Assembly: GCF_020857975.1 (NCBI RefSeq)
Contig: NZ_JACWUO010000002.1
Coordinates: 1 to 64,000, forward strand
DNA: 64,000 bases
Source: Stenotrophomonas rhizophila
Lineage (GTDB): Bacteria; Pseudomonadota; Gammaproteobacteria; Xanthomonadales; Xanthomonadaceae
Reading direction: 5' to 3'
The stretch's first letter is position 1; every line of letters starts with the position of its first letter. A program made the position numbers and the translations under genes. Positions 1-8,337 of the stretch are shown here, one piece after another. The notes under the pieces were generated by a model. The model was given only the letters and a program-made list of their open reading frames with translations, was not told the origin of the DNA and did no database searches.

Positions 1-80
<80 letters not shown>

Positions 81-94
81 GATGGTCACATTGA

Positions 95-129
95 AGCCTG
101 GAAGACGAAAGTCCTCCGGGCTTTTTTGT
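95..129 (+). terminator. Intrinsic terminator of tRNA-Pro
   Basis: An imperfect hairpin (AGCCTGGAAGAC, loop GAAA, GTCCTCCGGGCT) is followed by a run of six T's and then GTTT. One position is a mismatch and one a G-U type pair. It is placed to end the tRNA-Pro transcript. Confidence 0.75.
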
Positions 130-215
130 TTCTATTGATTTGCTTGCTTCTTTGCCCGTCTTGGCAAGCGCCCGCCGTGCACAAGCAAGAGCAGCGTCTC
201 GCCTTCTCCAGGCGG

Positions 216-403
216 GAGGAGGCCGGGCAGCCCTATCCGGGACACGCCGTAAACCCCGCTCCGCGGTCCGGCCCAGCCGCCGGCGGCTGTGCGTTCGGGC
301 GCATGCGAGGCAGTGCCTCGCAAGCAATGCCCCCTCACCCGTGGGGGCTTGGCGAAAACATCCATGTTTTCGACAGTCCCGGATAGGGCTGCCCGGCCTC
401 CTC
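216..403. repeat. Foldback element A, long class, 28-bp perfect arms
   Basis: Left arm 216-243 and right arm 376-403 are perfect inverted repeats of 28 bases around a 132-base core. The inner end of the left arm reads GGGACACGCCGTAAACCC, which recurs on the opposite strand at the same place in element B. The outer 23 bases of the arm are not shared with other copies. The core contains GCGCATGCGAGG and a small CATCCATG hairpin. No ORF inside is convincing. Compare elements B, C, D and E. Confidence 0.8.
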
Positions 404-490
404 AGGACGATTTCACGGATGCGGCGGGAAAGAGCAGTGGCCGGCTATCGTGCCGTTCTGCTCGCCCCGAGGCCACCGATACGTTGTCAA

Positions 491-677
491 TGGTCTGGCG
501 GGTGTGGGTGTGCGGGACCGTCCAAAACATGGGTCCGGCGCATGCGCCGGACGGGTTGGGCAGGACGCCCAACCCCGGCCTTGCCGGATGCGCAGGAAAG
601 CGCATGCGAGCAAGTTTTGGCCGAGCCCCCACGGACGGGTTTACGGCGTGTCCCGCACACCCACACCCGCCAGACCA
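491..677. repeat. Foldback element B, long class, 28-bp perfect arms
   Basis: Left arm 491-518 and right arm 650-677 are perfect inverted repeats of 28 bases. The core includes GGGTTGGGCAGGACGCCC and CCAACCCCGGCCTTGCCGG, closely matching the core of element E 38 kb away, while the arms of B and E are unrelated. It lies in opposite orientation to element A: the conserved GGGACACGCCGTAAACCC border is on the minus strand at the right arm. Confidence 0.8.
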
Positions 678-699
678 CACTGCATACATCGGCAAAGCT

Positions 700-799
700 G
701 GGCTTTGGGCTTTGGGCTTTGGGCTTTGGGCTTTGGGCTTTGGGCTTTGGGCTTTGGGCTTTGGGCTTTGGGCTTCTGGAATTCTGGAATTCTGGAATT
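700..799. repeat. Heptanucleotide microsatellite (GGGCTTT)10 plus (CTGGAATT)3
   Basis: Ten exact copies of GGGCTTT occupy 700-769, followed by a partial copy (770-775). Three exact copies of CTGGAATT follow at 776-799. Four successive GGG tracts with four-base loops fit the G-quadruplex pattern on the plus strand several times over. The tract is non-coding, about 280 bp upstream of the transporter start. Copy number is likely to vary by slipped replication. Confidence 0.9.
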
Positions 800-810
800 C
801 TGCACAAAGC

Positions 811-833
811 TGCCGGCCAGCGGCCGGCACTAC
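811..833 (-). repeat. SMAG-type palindrome
   Basis: On the minus strand it reads GTAGTGCCGGCC then GCTGGCCGGCA, a GTAG head plus a palindromic stem. The same unit recurs at 8338-8408, 16768-16880 and 23518-23543, always outside genes. Confidence 0.8.
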
Positions 834-1078
834 CGTCTTGTTTTTCGGATCGAACCGTCTTGTCGGATCGATCCGACCGCCCTATCGGCTCGACCGGTGT
901 CGCCCCAGCGTTTCATCGGCCCGACATTCCGCGCAGGTACAATGCCCGCCTCGGGATGCGCGCGCGGCCTGCCCCATCCCAGCCATCGAATCCCCGCAGC
1001 ATCCGGCGCTGGCGCCGCATGCTGCGTTTCCGCACATCCGCCCCACGGTGTTGCGCCACCTGCACGAGATCCACGTCC

Positions 1079-2290
1079 ATGACCCACCCAGATCCCCACG
1101 CCTCGTCCCTGCTGCGCGGACGCGTGCTCGCCTTTGCCGCCATCCTGCTGGCCGCACTGAACCTGCGCACCGCCGTCACCTCGGTCACCCCGCTGCTGGA
1201 CCTGCTGGGCCAGACCTTCGGCTTTGGCACCACCATGACCGGCGTACTCGGCATGCTGCCCACCGCCTCGTTCGCCCTGTTCGGCGTCACCACCCCGCTG
1301 CTGGCCCGCCGCATCGGCCTGGAACGCACCGCCCTGCTGGCCATGGTCCTGGCCGCCGTCGGCCTGCTGCTGCGCTCGATGGCCGGCGGCGTCGGCAGCC
1401 TGCTGTTCGGCTCGGTGGTCGCCCTGGCCGGCATGGGCATCGGCAACGTCGTCGTCCCGCCGCTGGTCAAACGCTACTTCGCCAACCGCGTCGGCACCGT
1501 CAGCACCCTGTACATCACCGTCCTGCAGATCGGCACCATGCTGCCGGCCCTGCTCGCCGTACCGCTGGCCCAGAGCGCCGGCTGGCGCGTCTCGCTGGGC
1601 ATCTGGGCGATCCTGGCCCTGGCCGCCGCCCTGCCCTGGGTGATGCTGGCCCGCCGCCGCCCGCACCCGGACCCGCTGGATACCGCCGCCGACCCCGCCG
1701 CCCAGCCGCATGGCAAAGTCTGGCGCACCCCGCTGGGCTGGGGCATGACCCTGATGTTCGGCATGACCTCGCTGATGACCTACTCGATGTTCACCTGGCT
1801 GCCGCGCATCGTCGTCGAAGCCGGTGCCACCCCGGCCTTCGGCGGCATCATGGTGGCCATCTTCGCCGCCTGCGGCCTGCTGCCCTCGCTGACCATGCCG
1901 GCCCTGGCGGTACGCCTGCGCAACCCGTTCCCGCTGGTGCTGATCGGTTTTTCGGCGTTCCTGATCGCCTTTGCCGGCCTGTTGTTCGCCCCGATGAAAG
2001 CGCCCTGGCTGTGGGCGGTGCTGCTCGGTGTGGGGCCGTCGACCTTCCCGCTGGCGCTGACCCTGATCAACCTGCGCACCCGCACCCCCGCCGGTTCTGC
2101 GGCCCTGTCCGGCTTCATGCAGGGCGTCGGCTACGCCTTCAGCTGCCTGGGCCCGTTCCTGTTCGGCTGGCTGCACGAAATCAGCGGCGGCTGGCACCTG
2201 CCGTTCGGCTTCCTGGTGGTCTGCGCGGTGGTCCTGCTCAGCGCCTCCTGGGTGGCCTGCAAGCCGCAGAAGCTCGAAGACCAGTGGTGA
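1079..2290 (+). CDS. MFS transporter, CynX/NimT family
   Basis: A 403-residue membrane protein of the major facilitator superfamily with about 12 hydrophobic segments. The N-terminal ALNLRTAVTSVTPLL (about residues 23-37) is typical of the CynX/NimT branch, which includes the E. coli cyanate and 2-nitroimidazole transporters. The substrate here cannot be told from sequence. A polar loop near the middle (RRRPHPDPLDTAAD) separates the two halves. The frame stays open far upstream, but that part runs through repeats, so ATG at 1079 is preferred because it is followed by a short cytosolic tail and the first membrane span. It stands alone: repeats lie upstream and the pga operon begins 333 bp downstream. 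Confidence 0.85.
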   Translation: MTHPDPHASSLLRGRVLAFAAILLAALNLRTAVTSVTPLLDLLGQTFGFGTTMTGVLGMLPTASFALFGVTTPLLARRIGLERTALLAMVLAAVGLLLRSMAGGVGSLLFGSVVALAGMGIGNVVVPPLVKRYFANRVGTVSTLYITVLQIGTMLPALLAVPLAQSAGWRVSLGIWAILALAAALPWVMLARRRPHPDPLDTAADPAAQPHGKVWRTPLGWGMTLMFGMTSLMTYSMFTWLPRIVVEAGATPAFGGIMVAIFAACGLLPSLTMPALAVRLRNPFPLVLIGFSAFLIAFAGLLFAPMKAPWLWAVLLGVGPSTFPLALTLINLRTRTPAGSAALSGFMQGVGYAFSCLGPFLFGWLHEISGGWHLPFGFLVVCAVVLLSASWVACKPQKLEDQW

Positions 2291-2623
2291 ACGGCACATC
2301 TACACGCGCCCTGCGCATCTGCTGACGTAGCGTGTCACTAACTGACCTGCCGGCCACGGCAGGCAGTCCATCGCGGCCGCCGGCCGTGGATGCCCCACTG
2401 AACGGCTTCAGGGCGGAGGACGTTTCCGAAGTTCGCCGTGGCTTCGGCTGGATAGCCTTTGTAATCAAGGCATTGCGACCTGTTATGCGCGCAGTTCGAC
2501 AGACCGCCTTGCTGAACCCATGCCTTAACGATTTGTATACACCATAAAAGTCAGGCAGGATTGGCATGTGATGTGCGTCACAGTTTCGCAGATCACATCA
2601 CTGAAAGGATGCTCGGGGGTTCC
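2291..2623. other. Intergenic region upstream of pgaA
   Basis: No gene is seen. The region has several GC-rich small stems (for example CCTGCCGGCCACGGCAGG near 2346) and turns AT-rich around 2531-2550 (TTTGTATACACCATAAAA), where a promoter may lie. A CRP/Clp-type site follows at 2567-2582. I looked for a c-di-GMP (GEMM) riboswitch and did not find one. Confidence 0.6.
2567..2582. promoter_or_regulatory. CRP/Clp-type operator upstream of pgaABCD
   Basis: TGTGATGTGCGTCACA is a perfect TGTGA-N6-TCACA palindrome, the core of the CRP family site. In Xanthomonas and Stenotrophomonas the CRP homologue is Clp, whose DNA binding is antagonised by c-di-GMP. The site centre is about 50 bp upstream of the pgaA ATG. 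A further half-site (GATCACA) follows at 2591-2597. The start of transcription is not defined, so activation and repression are both possible. Confidence 0.65.
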
Positions 2624-4660
2624 ATGCACAACCATCGGCCGCTGGCGCTTTGCGTCAGCCTGGCATGCGCCACACTCTGTCTGACCAGCACCAGCGCCCA
2701 TGCGGCGCCCACGCCGGCAGACCCCCTGGCCGAAATCGGCCAGTACCGCGACCACGCCCAGTGGCTCGACGCGCTGGCCGCGATCGAACGGGCGCAGCTG
2801 CGCGCGCCACAGGACGAGCTGCTCTATAAGCTGCAGGTGCTGACCCTGGCCGACATCGGCAACGCCTACCGGGCCTGGCAGCTCTACCAGGCCCGCCCGC
2901 AACTGTTCGACGCCGGGCAGCAGCAACGCCTGGAAACCAACTACCTGGCCAAGCTGGCCGGCTGGAGCCTGGCTTACGGCACCAGCGAAGACACCCGCCT
3001 GGATGAAGCCGACGACGCCCTGGCGCGCATGCAGCATTACCTGGACCGCGACGGCAGCAGCGCGCAGGACGCCCCGCTGCGGATCCGCCACGACCGTCTG
3101 ATCCTGCTCAACCGCCTCGGCCGCCACGCCCAGGTGCGCGACGAATACCGCACGCTGCTGGCCCAGGGCCATCCGGTGCCGAACTACCTGATGGCCGCCA
3201 TCGGCGACTCGCTGATGGCCACCGAGCACCCGCGCGAGGCCATTCCGGTGCTCGCCGCGGCGCTCCAGGCCGACCCCGACGCGCCGGACGTGCGCTCGGA
3301 ACTGGCCTACGCCTACCTGGAAAGCGAACAGCCCGAGGCGGCCATCGCCCTGCTCAAGAAGTGGCAGGCCGACCAACCGGCATGGCGCTGGAGCAACGGG
3401 GCCAAGACCCCGCACGCCAACTGGCCGCGTTACGAGGCCGACCTCAACCTGGCCATGGTGCGCGCCTACAGCGGCGACCTGCCCACCGCCCAGCGCGAGC
3501 TGGAAACGATGATCGAGATCGCCCCGGGCAACACCGGCACCCAATCCTCGCTGGGCAACATCTACATGATGCGCGGCTGGCCGCGGCAGGCGCTGGAACG
3601 CTACAGCATGGCCAACACCCTGGACCCGCGCGACGTGCCGGCGCGGCTGGGCCAGGTGGATGCCTACGTGGAACTGCAGCGCGACGACCTGGCCCGCCCG
3701 CTGCACGATACCCTGATGCAGCGCTACCCCGGCCAGCCCGCGGTGCAGCGCATGGAGCGCAGCTGGCGCGCCCACCGCGGCTGGCAGCTGCATGCCTATG
3801 CCGAAGGCGGGCGCAGTGCCGGCGGTGACGGTGCCTCGCCGCTGGGCAAGAACGATGGCCGCTACGGCGTGGAAGTGCAGTCGCCGGTGATCGACGACCG
3901 CTGGCGCGTGGTCGCCTTCGCCGACCGCCGCAGCGTCGATTTCCAGGACCGGACCATCCAGCCGTTGCGGCTGGGCCTGGGCACGCGCTACCGCTTCGGC
4001 CGCGCCGACGCCGAGGCCTTCGTCGACCGCGCCAACGACCATGTCGGCGACACCGGCCTGAGCGCCGGCGTCGGCTGGCAGTTCAACGACCAGTGGCATG
4101 CCGGCATCACCGCCGCGCGCAACGCCGCCGATGCCTCGATGCAGGCCCGCGTGGCCGGCATCAGTGCCGACAGCGTGGCCGTGGCGGTGGATTACAAGCG
4201 CAACGAACGCACCCACTGGAGCATCGGCGCCAGCCAGTTCCGCTACGACGACGGCAACCGCCGCGACACGGTCAACACCGCGATCGAACAGCGCCTGCTG
4301 ACCCGCCCGACCTTGCTGCTGGATGGCCTGGGCAGCGCGTACGCCAGCCGTGGCAGCCGCGACGACGCCCCCTACTTCAACCCCTCCGAAGACCATTCGG
4401 TGGAACTGGGGCTGCGCGTGGACCAGCAGCTGTGGCGTCACTACGAACGCCACTTCCGCCACCGCCTCACCGTGTCGGTGGGCCAGTACTGGCAGCAGGG
4501 CTATGGCAGCGCGATCGTGCCCTCGGCCGAATACCGCCATGAATGGCAGTTCGGCGTCGGGCGCATCTTCGAGTACGGCGTGAGCTGGTCGCGGCCGGTG
4601 TACGACGGACAACGTGAACGACATATCGGGCTGGACGTCGGCCTGCGCTGGGGACAATGA
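2624..4660 (+). CDS. pgaA: Poly-beta-1,6-GlcNAc outer-membrane export porin PgaA (HmsH)
   Basis: A 678-residue protein with a signal peptide (about residues 1-28, cut near SAHA-AP), TPR-like helices to about residue 385, and a C-terminal beta-rich region of about 290 residues ending LGLRWGQ, as expected for the outer-membrane barrel. In PgaA-type systems the TPR part guides deacetylated polymer from PgaB and the barrel exports it. E. coli PgaA is about 807 residues, so this one has a shorter TPR part but a full-sized barrel. ATG 2624 is chosen because it starts the signal peptide directly; 2609 and 2561 are in-frame alternatives. It is the first gene of pgaABCD and ends one base before the chosen pgaB start. 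Confidence 0.88.
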   Translation: MHNHRPLALCVSLACATLCLTSTSAHAAPTPADPLAEIGQYRDHAQWLDALAAIERAQLRAPQDELLYKLQVLTLADIGNAYRAWQLYQARPQLFDAGQQQRLETNYLAKLAGWSLAYGTSEDTRLDEADDALARMQHYLDRDGSSAQDAPLRIRHDRLILLNRLGRHAQVRDEYRTLLAQGHPVPNYLMAAIGDSLMATEHPREAIPVLAAALQADPDAPDVRSELAYAYLESEQPEAAIALLKKWQADQPAWRWSNGAKTPHANWPRYEADLNLAMVRAYSGDLPTAQRELETMIEIAPGNTGTQSSLGNIYMMRGWPRQALERYSMANTLDPRDVPARLGQVDAYVELQRDDLARPLHDTLMQRYPGQPAVQRMERSWRAHRGWQLHAYAEGGRSAGGDGASPLGKNDGRYGVEVQSPVIDDRWRVVAFADRRSVDFQDRTIQPLRLGLGTRYRFGRADAEAFVDRANDHVGDTGLSAGVGWQFNDQWHAGITAARNAADASMQARVAGISADSVAVAVDYKRNERTHWSIGASQFRYDDGNRRDTVNTAIEQRLLTRPTLLLDGLGSAYASRGSRDDAPYFNPSEDHSVELGLRVDQQLWRHYERHFRHRLTVSVGQYWQQGYGSAIVPSAEYRHEWQFGVGRIFEYGVSWSRPVYDGQRERHIGLDVGLRWGQ

Positions 4661-4661
4661 G

Positions 4662-6566
4662 ATGCATCACATGGATTTGAAACGATGGACCCTGTGCGTG
4701 CTGCTGGCGTTGCTGGCGGTAGTGGCCCCGGCCGGGGCGCAGCCGCGGGCGGCGCTGCTGGACGCGGCCGACAACGGCCTGCTGGTGCTCAGCTACCACG
4801 ACGTCCGCGACGACGTGGCCACCACCGGCGATGCGGACGCCTACGCGGTGAGCACGCAGAACTTCGCCGCGCACCTGGACTGGCTGTCGGCCCATGGCTA
4901 CCACCCGGTGTCGCTGTCCCAGCTGATCGCCGCCTCCCAGGGCGGCGCGCCGCTGCCGCCCAAGCCGGTGCTGCTGACCTTCGATGACGGCCTGCGCAGC
5001 GTCTACAGCAAGGTGTTCCCGCTGCTGCGCGCGTACAACTACCCGGCGCTGGTGGCGGTGATCACCGACTACGTGGACATGCCGGCCGGCCGCCAGATCG
5101 ACTACGGCTACCGCCCGTTCACCCGCGATGATTTCCTCAGCTGGGAACAGTTGCGCGAAATGCAGAAGAGCGGGCTGATCGAACTGGCCAGCCATACCGA
5201 CAACCTGCACCACGGCGTGCAGTCCAACCCGCAGGGCAATTCCACCCCGGCGGTGATCACCCGCATCTACGACCCGGTGGCCAAACGCTATGAAAGCGCG
5301 GCCGACTACCAAACCCGGCTGCGCACCGACCTGAGCCGCAGCGTGGAGCGCATCCAGCGCAACGTCGGGGTGTCGCCCAAGGCGATCGTGTGGCCGTATG
5401 CGGCCTACAACGCCTTGAGCAACGACATCGCCGAGCAGCTCGGCATGCCGGTGTCCTTCGACCTGGAAGGCCGCAGCACCCCGGTCACGCGCGACCTGCA
5501 CGGCCTAGCGCGGCTGCTGGTGACCGACAACCCCACCGTGATCGAACTGGCCTACGAGCTGCGCCGCGATGTCGAGCGCGACGGCATGCGCGCCCTGCAG
5601 ATCGACCTGGACGCGGTCTACGACGCCGACCCGGTGCAGCAGGGCAAGAACCTGGACGCGCTGATCGAGCGGGTCAAGAAGATCGGCCCCACCCACGTGT
5701 TCCTGCAGGCCTTCGCCGACCCGGACGGCAATGGCTCGGCCGATGCGCTGTACTTCCCCAACCGCCACCTGCCGATGCGCGCGGACCTGTTCAACCGCGT
5801 GGCCTGGCAGCTCAAGACCCGCGCCGAGGTCAAAGTGTTCGCCTGGTTGCCGGTGCTGGGCTATGAACTCAAGGACCCGCAGATCCGCAAGGCGCTGGCC
5901 ATCGCCAGCCCCGAACGCGACGGCATCTTCCGGCTGGACTTCACCCGCCCGCAGGTGCGCCGGATCATCGCCGACATCTACGAAGACCTGGCGATCAACT
6001 CCTACTTCGAAGGCCTGCTGTTCCACGACGATGCCTACCTGCGCGACACCGAACTGACCCAGCTGCCGGCCGAAGGCGAGGACGGCGCGCGTACCCAGGC
6101 GCTGATCGACTTCACCCTGGAGCTGCGTGCCTCGGCCCAGCGCTGGCGGCCCAAGCTGGCCACCGTGCGCAACCTGTACGCCCAGCCGGTGCTGCAGCCG
6201 CAGAGCGCCAGCTGGTTCGCCCAGCGCCTGGACCTGTTCAACAAGGCCTACGACCACACCGCGCTGATGGCCATGCCGTGGATGGAAGGCAGCCGCAATC
6301 CCGAACGCTGGCTGGACCGGTTGGTGGTGGCGGTGCGCCAGCACGACCCGCAGCTGGCGCAGACCCTGTTCGAACTGCAGACGGTGGACTGGCGCACCCG
6401 CAAGCCGATCCCCGGTGCGCGCCTGCGCGCGCAGATCCGCCGCCTGCAGGCGCAGGGCGTGCGCCATTTCGCCTGGTACCCGGACGACTTCATCGCCGGC
6501 CATCCTTCCACTTCCGACGCGCGCGCGGCGATGTCCTCGCGCAGCTTCCCGTACGAGGAAAAGTGA
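4662..6566 (+). CDS. pgaB: Poly-beta-1,6-GlcNAc N-deacetylase PgaB (HmsF)
   Basis: A 634-residue exported enzyme. After a signal peptide (about 1-25) comes a carbohydrate esterase 4 deacetylase domain with the metal-binding YHD (about residue 45) and TFDDG (about 105) motifs. The C-terminal domain (about 300-634; DLDAVYDADPVQQGKNLDAL, then FLQAFADPDGNG) matches the GH153 glycosidase domain of PgaB. It deacetylates some GlcNAc residues of the polymer, which is needed for export by PgaA. E. coli PgaB is a lipoprotein. This one has no lipobox Cys (VAPAGAQ), so it is probably soluble in the periplasm. ATG 4662 or 4671 could start it. The pgaC start lies 7 bp downstream. Confidence 0.88.
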   Translation: MHHMDLKRWTLCVLLALLAVVAPAGAQPRAALLDAADNGLLVLSYHDVRDDVATTGDADAYAVSTQNFAAHLDWLSAHGYHPVSLSQLIAASQGGAPLPPKPVLLTFDDGLRSVYSKVFPLLRAYNYPALVAVITDYVDMPAGRQIDYGYRPFTRDDFLSWEQLREMQKSGLIELASHTDNLHHGVQSNPQGNSTPAVITRIYDPVAKRYESAADYQTRLRTDLSRSVERIQRNVGVSPKAIVWPYAAYNALSNDIAEQLGMPVSFDLEGRSTPVTRDLHGLARLLVTDNPTVIELAYELRRDVERDGMRALQIDLDAVYDADPVQQGKNLDALIERVKKIGPTHVFLQAFADPDGNGSADALYFPNRHLPMRADLFNRVAWQLKTRAEVKVFAWLPVLGYELKDPQIRKALAIASPERDGIFRLDFTRPQVRRIIADIYEDLAINSYFEGLLFHDDAYLRDTELTQLPAEGEDGARTQALIDFTLELRASAQRWRPKLATVRNLYAQPVLQPQSASWFAQRLDLFNKAYDHTALMAMPWMEGSRNPERWLDRLVVAVRQHDPQLAQTLFELQTVDWRTRKPIPGARLRAQIRRLQAQGVRHFAWYPDDFIAGHPSTSDARAAMSSRSFPYEEK

Positions 6567-6573
6567 GGCCGCC

Positions 6574-7821
6574 ATGCATCCGTTCCTCTATGCCCTGTTC
6601 CAGTTCGCCTTCTTCTATCCCATGGTGATGGCGTTCTTCTGGATGTCCGGCGGGCTGTATTACTTCTTCCGGCGCGAACGCAAGGCGCGCGACCGCAGCG
6701 ACCCGCCGCCGATGGCCGCCTACCCGTTCGCCTCGATCCTGATTCCCTGCCACAACGAGGCCGACAACCTGGCCGACACGCTGGGCGCGGCGCTGCGGCA
6801 GAACTACCCGGACTTCGAAGTGATCGCCATCAACGATGGCAGCAGCGACGACACGGGCCCGCGCCTGGATGCGATGGCCGCCCTGCACCCGCGGCTGCGC
6901 GTGGTGCACCTGGACCGCAACCTGGGCAAGGCCAATGCGCTGCGCATGGGCGCGCTGGCGGCGCGTTCGGAATACCTGGTGTGCATCGACGGCGATGCGA
7001 TGCTGGAGGAATACGCCACCCACTGGATGGTCTGGCACCTGACCAGCGGCCCGCGCGTGGGCGCGGTCACCGGCAACCCGCGCATCCGCAACCGCTCCAC
7101 CCTGCTGGGGCGGCTGCAGGTGGCCGAGTTCTCCTCGATCATCGGCATGATCAAGCGCGCCCAGCGCGTATACGGGCGCATCTTCACCATCTCCGGGGTG
7201 ATCGCCGGGTTCCGCCGCACCGCGCTGCACCGCATCGGCTACTGGGCCGATGACATGGTCACCGAGGACATCGACATCAGCTGGCGCCTGCAGCTGGACC
7301 ACTGGGACATCCGCTACGAACCCAATGCGCTGTGCTTCATCCTGATGCCTGAAACCCTCAGCGGCCTGTGGCGGCAACGCCTGCGCTGGGCCCAGGGCGG
7401 CGTGGAAGTGCTGCTGCGGCACGGCCGCTCGCTGTTCGACTGGCGCAAGCGGCGGATGTGGGGCGTGCTGCTGGAGTACATCCTGAGCGTGTTGTGGGCC
7501 TACACCATGCTGGCCATCATCGTGCTGTGGGCGCTGGGCAAGTTCATCGCGCTGCCGCCGGACCTGTACATCGCCACCCTGCTGCCGCAGTGGCATGGGG
7601 TGGTCCTGGCCCTGGTGTGCCTGCTGCAGTTCGCCAGCAGCCTGATCATCGACCGTCGTTACGAAACCCATATCGGGCGCAATTACTTCTGGGTGATCTG
7701 GTACCCGATGGCATACTGGTTGATCAGCCTGTTCACGACCCTGGTGGCCTTCCCCAAGACGCTGTTCAAGCGCCGTGGCAAGCGGGCGGTCTGGGTCAGT
7801 CCTGACCGGGGTATCCGATGA
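6574..7821 (+). CDS. pgaC: Poly-beta-1,6-GlcNAc synthase PgaC (HmsR), GT2 family
   Basis: A 415-residue inner-membrane processive glycosyltransferase. One membrane span (about residues 5-25) precedes a GT2 domain beginning ASILIPCHNEADNL. The catalytic pattern is complete: NDGSSDD, IDGDA, TEDID and QRLRW (the QxxRW motif). Three to four membrane spans follow near the C-terminus. It polymerises UDP-GlcNAc and moves the chain across the inner membrane together with PgaD. In E. coli the PgaC-PgaD pair is activated by c-di-GMP. Its stop overlaps the pgaD start (ATGA), indicating translational coupling. Confidence 0.9.
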   Translation: MHPFLYALFQFAFFYPMVMAFFWMSGGLYYFFRRERKARDRSDPPPMAAYPFASILIPCHNEADNLADTLGAALRQNYPDFEVIAINDGSSDDTGPRLDAMAALHPRLRVVHLDRNLGKANALRMGALAARSEYLVCIDGDAMLEEYATHWMVWHLTSGPRVGAVTGNPRIRNRSTLLGRLQVAEFSSIIGMIKRAQRVYGRIFTISGVIAGFRRTALHRIGYWADDMVTEDIDISWRLQLDHWDIRYEPNALCFILMPETLSGLWRQRLRWAQGGVEVLLRHGRSLFDWRKRRMWGVLLEYILSVLWAYTMLAIIVLWALGKFIALPPDLYIATLLPQWHGVVLALVCLLQFASSLIIDRRYETHIGRNYFWVIWYPMAYWLISLFTTLVAFPKTLFKRRGKRAVWVSPDRGIR

Positions 7822-8300
7822 ACACCGTCAAATCCACCCGCCGTTTCGACTCGCGCCTGATCCAGAAACCGCACCGCCAGCCGCGGCTGCAGCGCACCGC
7901 CTGGGGCTTTGTGACCCTGGCGTTCTGGGGCTTCTATTTCTACCTGTGGGCGCCGTTGGTGACCCTGGTTTCCTGGCTGCTCGGCGGCCAGCTGGCCTGG
8001 CTGCAGCTGTATGAGTACAAGCAGGCCGTGGACCCGTTCGTGCTGATCGCCCTGCCGGTGATGCTGGTGGCCTGTGCGGTGCTGTTGATCGCCTGGGCCG
8101 AGTACAACCGGCTGCGTTTTGCCGGCAAGGAACGCCGCCTGCCGCATCAGGACGCGCCGCTGGCCGATATCGCCCGCGACCTGGGCGCCAGCCCGGCGCT
8201 GGCCGCGCAGCTGGCCGGCGGCAAGGCGGTCACGTTGCACATGGACGACCAGGCAAGGCCGGTTGGCGTGACCCATCAGGTGCTGGCCCCCACGGCCTGA
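7818..8300 (+). CDS. pgaD: PgaD accessory protein of poly-beta-1,6-GlcNAc synthesis (HmsS)
   Basis: A 160-residue protein with two hydrophobic segments (about residues 28-60 and 75-95), an N-terminal Arg-rich tail and a polar C-terminus. This is the form and place of PgaD, a fast-evolving partner that makes the synthase PgaC active and helps bind c-di-GMP in E. coli. The family call rests mainly on order and topology. The start overlaps the pgaC stop by four bases. A REPIN-like pair follows 38 bp after the stop, which may end or stabilise the operon mRNA. Confidence 0.82.
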   Translation: MNTVKSTRRFDSRLIQKPHRQPRLQRTAWGFVTLAFWGFYFYLWAPLVTLVSWLLGGQLAWLQLYEYKQAVDPFVLIALPVMLVACAVLLIAWAEYNRLRFAGKERRLPHQDAPLADIARDLGASPALAAQLAGGKAVTLHMDDQARPVGVTHQVLAPTA

Positions 8301-8337
8301 CCGGTGTGGGGCCGGGCTCCGCCCGGCTACCGCATCG

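Larger units (their letters stand above)
130..1078. other. Gene-free repeat-rich region between tRNA-Pro and the MFS gene
   Basis: No convincing gene is present although long frames stay open, as is common at this GC content. The stretch holds foldback element A (216-403), foldback element B (491-677), the heptamer tract (700-775) with three octamers CTGGAATT (776-799), and one SMAG copy (811-833). Bases 834-1078 have no feature I can name apart from the start region of the downstream transporter gene. Confidence 0.7.

Noticed and set aside
500..900. Telomere-like or replication-origin role for the GGGCTTT tract
   Set aside because: No DnaA boxes, AT-rich unwinding region or replication genes are near, and the position is next to ordinary intergenic repeats.
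140..2290. A 716-codon open frame covering the transporter and the upstream region
   Set aside because: The first 313 codons run through foldback elements, the heptamer tract and a SMAG copy; only the part from ATG 1079 reads as a real protein.
2291..2623. A c-di-GMP (GEMM) riboswitch before pgaA
   Set aside because: The conserved GEMM loop sequences are not present; only short unrelated stems are seen.
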